From Merdivicinus sp050943495 (GTDB lineage: Bacteria > Bacillota > Clostridia > Oscillospirales > Ruminococcaceae): a DNA stretch of 64,000 nt. The position numbers were made by a program, and so were the translations under genes. Location of the stretch: NCBI GenBank assembly GCA_050943495.1, contig JBMNPH010000002.1, positions 124,001 to 188,000 of the forward strand, given 5' to 3'. Shown here one piece after another: positions 61,122 through 64,000 of this stretch (its first letter is position 1; each line of letters starts with the position of its first letter). The notes under the pieces were generated by a model. The model was not told where the DNA came from and did no database searches. It saw nothing but the letters and a program-made list of their open reading frames with translations.

Positions 61122-61782
61122 GGGTTTCTCCTTCCTTCCGGGAAGTGCGGTATGACCGCGCCGGATACGGTTTTGCCTCTTGGACCGGCTGAAACCGCTT
61201 GATAAATTTTTCAGTAATCAATGCATCTGCCATTTTATCGTATCTTCCATGAGGAAGGACTGCACGCAGGCAGGCACTGTAGCAAACTCCAATTTTTGTA
61301 CCAGAATAACGAGATAAAAAGCGATCGTAATACCCTTTTCCATATCCAAGACGGTATCCTTTCAAATCAAATGACAGTCCAGGAAGAATGCAAATAGAAT
61401 CTGGGTAATCATTCAAAACCGGCTGTATTTGAGGATCCGGTTCCAATACGCCGAATGTCCCAGGGGACAGATCCTTCTGTGAAAATATTTCACAGAATAC
61501 CATATCAATTTTCCCAGGAATACAGTATGGAACCGCAACACGTTTGCCATCTTGAAATGCATTTTCAATCAATTGTAAGGTATCTACCTCAATCGGAGTA
61601 GATACATAGGTGAGAACCAACCTAGCTGTCTGATATTCCGGTAATGCTAATATTTTTTTTAAAATTGCGGCATCTTTTTGCTGTTTCTGGAAAGGATCCA
61701 TTGTTCGACGGATTTCTTTCATCCGGGCACGTAAATCTCGTTTTACTACACGGATATCAGAATGGCTGCTTATTCCTGCCAT
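61108..61782 (-). CDS. 5-formyltetrahydrofolate cyclo-ligase
   Basis: A 224-aa ATP-dependent enzyme converting 5-formyl-THF to 5,10-methenyl-THF. The N-terminal KRDLRARMKEIRR, the catalytic LPGLSFDLKGYRLGYGKGYYDRFL motif and the ALITEKFI end are typical. The C-terminal basic tail (RSYRTSRKEGETHGRR) is added by overlap with mltG. The ATG overlaps the DJ-1 gene by 13 bases with little ribosome binding site, so translation is likely coupled. Confidence 0.92.
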   Translation of the reverse strand: MAGISSHSDIRVVKRDLRARMKEIRRTMDPFQKQQKDAAILKKILALPEYQTARLVLTYVSTPIEVDTLQLIENAFQDGKRVAVPYCIPGKIDMVFCEIFSQKDLSPGTFGVLEPDPQIQPVLNDYPDSICILPGLSFDLKGYRLGYGKGYYDRFLSRYSGTKIGVCYSACLRAVLPHGRYDKMADALITEKFIKRFQPVQEAKPYPARSYRTSRKEGETHGRR

Positions 61783-62312
61783 TGCACGCTCGCTTTCATG
61801 CGGGCCGCCTGTTCCGGTGAACAGAGTGCCTCAATTAACGCAAAGGCAAACTGACTGGCTGTGCCGGCACCGCGGGAAGTAATAATTTTTCCATCTCGAA
61901 CAACTGGATCGGTCAGATGCTCTGCGCCTTTCAATTCTTGTTCGAAACCTGGAAAACAGGTTGCTTTTTTTCCTTCCAAAACCCCAAGGTGTCCCAAAAC
62001 CGAAGGTGCAGCACAGATAGCACCGATCCATTTATCGTGATCCCGGCACCAAAGTACCGCTTCTTTTACCACGGGGGATGCTTCCAAATTCAACGTCCCG
62101 GGCATTCCGCCGGGGAGAATCACCGCATCTGCTTTGGTAATATCAATTTCATCTACTGTCAAATCGCATCCGACTGGGATCCGATGGGAACCGATTGCTA
62201 CTTCTCCATTTACGCCGACCGTGCGCACATCTAGCTCGCAGCGGCGCAGAAAATCAATCGGAGTCAAAGCCTCTACCTCTTCAAATCCATTTGCCAAAAA
62301 TACATAAATCAT
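61770..62312 (-). CDS. DJ-1/PfpI family protein (YajL/ThiJ-like)
   Basis: A 180-aa small Rossmann-like protein; the nucleophilic Cys100 (IGAICAAPS) with Glu12 (FEEVEAL) is the DJ-1 pair. Relatives protect against glyoxal or protein damage, or are chaperones; true function here is open. GAGGTG lies 6 bases before the ATG. It overlaps the cyclo-ligase gene by 13 bases. Confidence 0.9.
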   Translation of the reverse strand: MIYVFLANGFEEVEALTPIDFLRRCELDVRTVGVNGEVAIGSHRIPVGCDLTVDEIDITKADAVILPGGMPGTLNLEASPVVKEAVLWCRDHDKWIGAICAAPSVLGHLGVLEGKKATCFPGFEQELKGAEHLTDPVVRDGKIITSRGAGTASQFAFALIEALCSPEQAARMKASVQWQE

Positions 62313-62330
62313 TTAAAACACCTCACTATG

Positions 62331-63161
62331 TTAATCAAGCATCAGAGACATATAAAGCGTTTCCGGAAACTCTATTCGAAGGGAACGGTTGTCCGAGAGC
62401 ATTCGTCCCATTCCGTACGGAATCCGCTGAGATCCTGAAAAGACATACGGACTGCGGACTTTTGCATGTTGGATATTAAGCTTTGTTAAAACAGCCTGTG
62501 CGGCTGGTATGACATCCGGAACGGTACATTCTCGCAGAAATAAAGTTCCATCCTCCAGAAAAGTACAGGCTGCATAGCCCGGCTCAGGTGCATCAATCCG
62601 AAAAACTTCTCCTGAAAACTGTCGAATCTCTTCGTAAATATATCGCAATTCCGAAAGAGGATGTACTACCCCACTTCCAAGTTTTTCAAGAAATTGAGCA
62701 CGCATACGGCAAAAATCCGAAAAACTACATAAACTGACAGGAAAAATAGCTTCTCCCGAAGCATCGATTTCCCCTTCCCATAGGAAAAAATCTGCATGAT
62801 ATCCCAGTTTTTCATACATGGCAAAGAGGGTGCGTTCTGCCGGAACCAGTACGCTGAAGTTACATCCCCGTTGACTCATGATTTGTTTAGCAAAACCATC
62901 CAGTTTCCGCATCAGTCCACGATGTCGATATTCTGGAAGTGTTGCTACTGCATATACATATGCCCCTTTTTGTCCGTTGATTTCCACGTTCATCAGTGTC
63001 ATCATCGATACAGGGCGGCCATTTTCTCTCCAAACCAGCGTTTCCGAAGGAACAAACCGTTTCCGGTAATAAAAATTCAGATATTCCTGAGGACCGCCGA
63101 AACATGCAAACCAGATTCGTTCCAAATCGTACTGGTCTTCCCTTTTGGCCAAGTCCAACAC
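62331..63161 (-). CDS. GNAT family N-acetyltransferase (Eis-like)
   Basis: A 276-aa acetyltransferase. The acetyl-CoA-binding part is YVYAVATLPEYRHRGLMRKL in the N-terminal half, followed by LVPAERTLFAMYEKLGY, and a C-terminal domain that resembles Eis-like proteins. The start is GTG at 63161, 7 bases after GAGGTG. Substrate unknown. It follows the DUF2156 gene by 21 bases. Confidence 0.85.
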   Translation of the reverse strand: MLDLAKREDQYDLERIWFACFGGPQEYLNFYYRKRFVPSETLVWRENGRPVSMMTLMNVEINGQKGAYVYAVATLPEYRHRGLMRKLDGFAKQIMSQRGCNFSVLVPAERTLFAMYEKLGYHADFFLWEGEIDASGEAIFPVSLCSFSDFCRMRAQFLEKLGSGVVHPLSELRYIYEEIRQFSGEVFRIDAPEPGYAACTFLEDGTLFLRECTVPDVIPAAQAVLTKLNIQHAKVRSPYVFSGSQRIPYGMGRMLSDNRSLRIEFPETLYMSLMLD

Positions 63162-63182
63162 GGAATTTCACCTCATCTTCCT

Positions 63183-64000
63183 TTATACCTGTGTAAACTC
63201 CACAATATAATCTTCCAGAATTTGATACGGATCGTAGGAAAGCTTAGCCTTGCGCAGTCCTTCTGAACCGGTGTCATCCTCTCGGTTAACATATGCAAAT
63301 CCTTCCATAGCATGTTCCACAAACTGCTGATTCATTAGCGGATAGGCGCCTTCTACATCAGAAAATGCCTTTTCAATATGCACAATAAACGTATCAGAAT
63401 TTAAAGGCTCTCCAATCGTATAGGCAACCAATCTTCCATCCAAACGGATACAGCCGCCACGAAAATCAAGATCCCAAAAGTGTTGAAACGCCTGTCGCAC
63501 GGCGCAGCTCTCGGCTTTTGCAGAACCTTCGGAACAGCGATTATGTTCCTGGCACCAAAGCCGCTGCAATTCCATACATTCCTTGAGATTTTCCTGGGAA
63601 ATCGGTTCATAAGACCAATTTTTTTTCTTTATCCGATTTACATAATTTCGTTTTGGCTGCAATTTACGTCCTGCCAAAGTCCGAAGCCGTTCCCGCTCGT
63701 AAATGTAATCGAACATATTACGATCGGAATGAATCGTCAATTCTCCTGGATAAAGAACTTCCAGCTTAGCTTTATCTTCCGCAGGTACCCAATACATTTT
63801 AAGGGGGCATCCAGCTTCCTTACACCAAGCGCGCAGTTTTTCCACAGCCGCTTTCAAATCCCCCTGCCCGATTGGGCACATAAACATCCAGTTTCCTTGG
63901 TCACCAGACTTGATATATAGAAAGCCTTGCTCTTCACAAATTTCTGCGTGATAGGTTTTTCTCCAAATAAACAGATTGCCGAATGAATATTGGTCGCCAG
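63183..64000 (-). CDS. DUF2156/phosphatidylglycerol lysyltransferase-like domain protein (partial)
   Basis: The reading frame stays open to the end of the window, so the gene's 5' end lies to the right of base 64000; an ATG at 63887 is only internal. The visible 272 residues have a GNAT-like fold with WMFMCPIGQGDL and the SDRNMFDYIYERERLRTLAG segment typical of DUF2156 proteins, which are related to the C-terminal domain of MprF-type aminoacyl-lipid synthases. No membrane part is visible. It is the first gene of the leftward run toward mltG in this window. Confidence 0.85.
   Translation of the reverse strand, partial: GDQYSFGNLFIWRKTYHAEICEEQGFLYIKSGDQGNWMFMCPIGQGDLKAAVEKLRAWCKEAGCPLKMYWVPAEDKAKLEVLYPGELTIHSDRNMFDYIYERERLRTLAGRKLQPKRNYVNRIKKKNWSYEPISQENLKECMELQRLWCQEHNRCSEGSAKAESCAVRQAFQHFWDLDFRGGCIRLDGRLVAYTIGEPLNSDTFIVHIEKAFSDVEGAYPLMNQQFVEHAMEGFAYVNREDDTGSEGLRKAKLSYDPYQILEDYIVEFTQV

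Noticed and set aside
1..64000. tRNA, rRNA, CRISPR arrays, insertion sequences, prophage
   Set aside because: I looked for repeated spacer arrays, transposase or integrase motifs and cloverleaf-like genes and saw none.

Overview
The window looks like the chromosome of a spore-forming, anaerobic, low-to-mid GC Firmicute, most likely a gut Clostridium-group organism of the Oscillospirales type. The evidence is a complete eight-gene spoIIIA operon, a cwlD-type spore cortex amidase, a SecA with the C-terminal zinc tail, a lipoteichoic-acid-synthase-type sulfatase, GntR/YtrA, CsoR and LexA-type regulation of Firmicutes style, and strong AGGAGG ribosome binding sites. I see no rRNA, tRNA, CRISPR array, insertion sequence, integrase or attachment site. 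The taxonomic call is inference.

Layout. 1-5080: start of an Asp23-like gene, then spoIIIAA-AH (leftward). 5154-9297: LacX-type aldose epimerase, FlK-like thioesterase, a divergent UroD-family/LysR pair, and a cytosolic-looking M23 peptidase with wall-binding repeats. 9412-14762: AraC-comEB-ATPase (leftward, overlapping), diverging from a radical SAM/TIGR03915 DNA-repair pair whose promoter carries a LexA box; a second epimerase follows. 14784-19260: membrane protein, VanY-type carboxypeptidase, and copA-csoR with a CsoR operator. 19441-21732: Cys-type sulfatase plus amidohydrolase. 21944-24706: secA. 24801-33658: a sugar isomerase/Gfo-Idh operon with a cre-like site, a PocR-AraC regulator, a corrinoid-activation (RACE-like) ATPase with a DUF2284 partner, and a GH38 alpha-mannosidase.

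33703-42420 is a nearly complete arginine pathway on the minus strand, read argG, argH, methyltransferase, argC, argJ, argB, argD, argF; argJ recycles the acetyl group. 42757-43471 is a manganese (yybP-ykoY) riboswitch with mntP. Then come an LtaS-like enzyme, a GntR gene with a perfect 17-bp-arm operator controlling a DUF5808 membrane protein, the run radA-(kinase/HAD fusion)-GH3-MATE, a second UroD-like gene, cwlD, a GtrB-like glycosyltransferase with a polytopic partner, and at the right end a leftward run DUF2156 (cut by the window edge), GNAT, DJ-1, 5-formyl-THF cyclo-ligase, mltG, U32 peptidase and a membrane protein.

How the parts work together: this is mostly core chromosome (sporulation, secretion, arginine, repair, envelope) with small catabolic modules (GH38, GH3, sulfatase, epimerases, Gfo/Idh) each with local control. 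The most interesting unexplained element is the SOS-controlled radical SAM/TIGR03915 pair at 11699-13990. Start codons were re-chosen from ribosome binding sites in many genes, and several use GTG or TTG.
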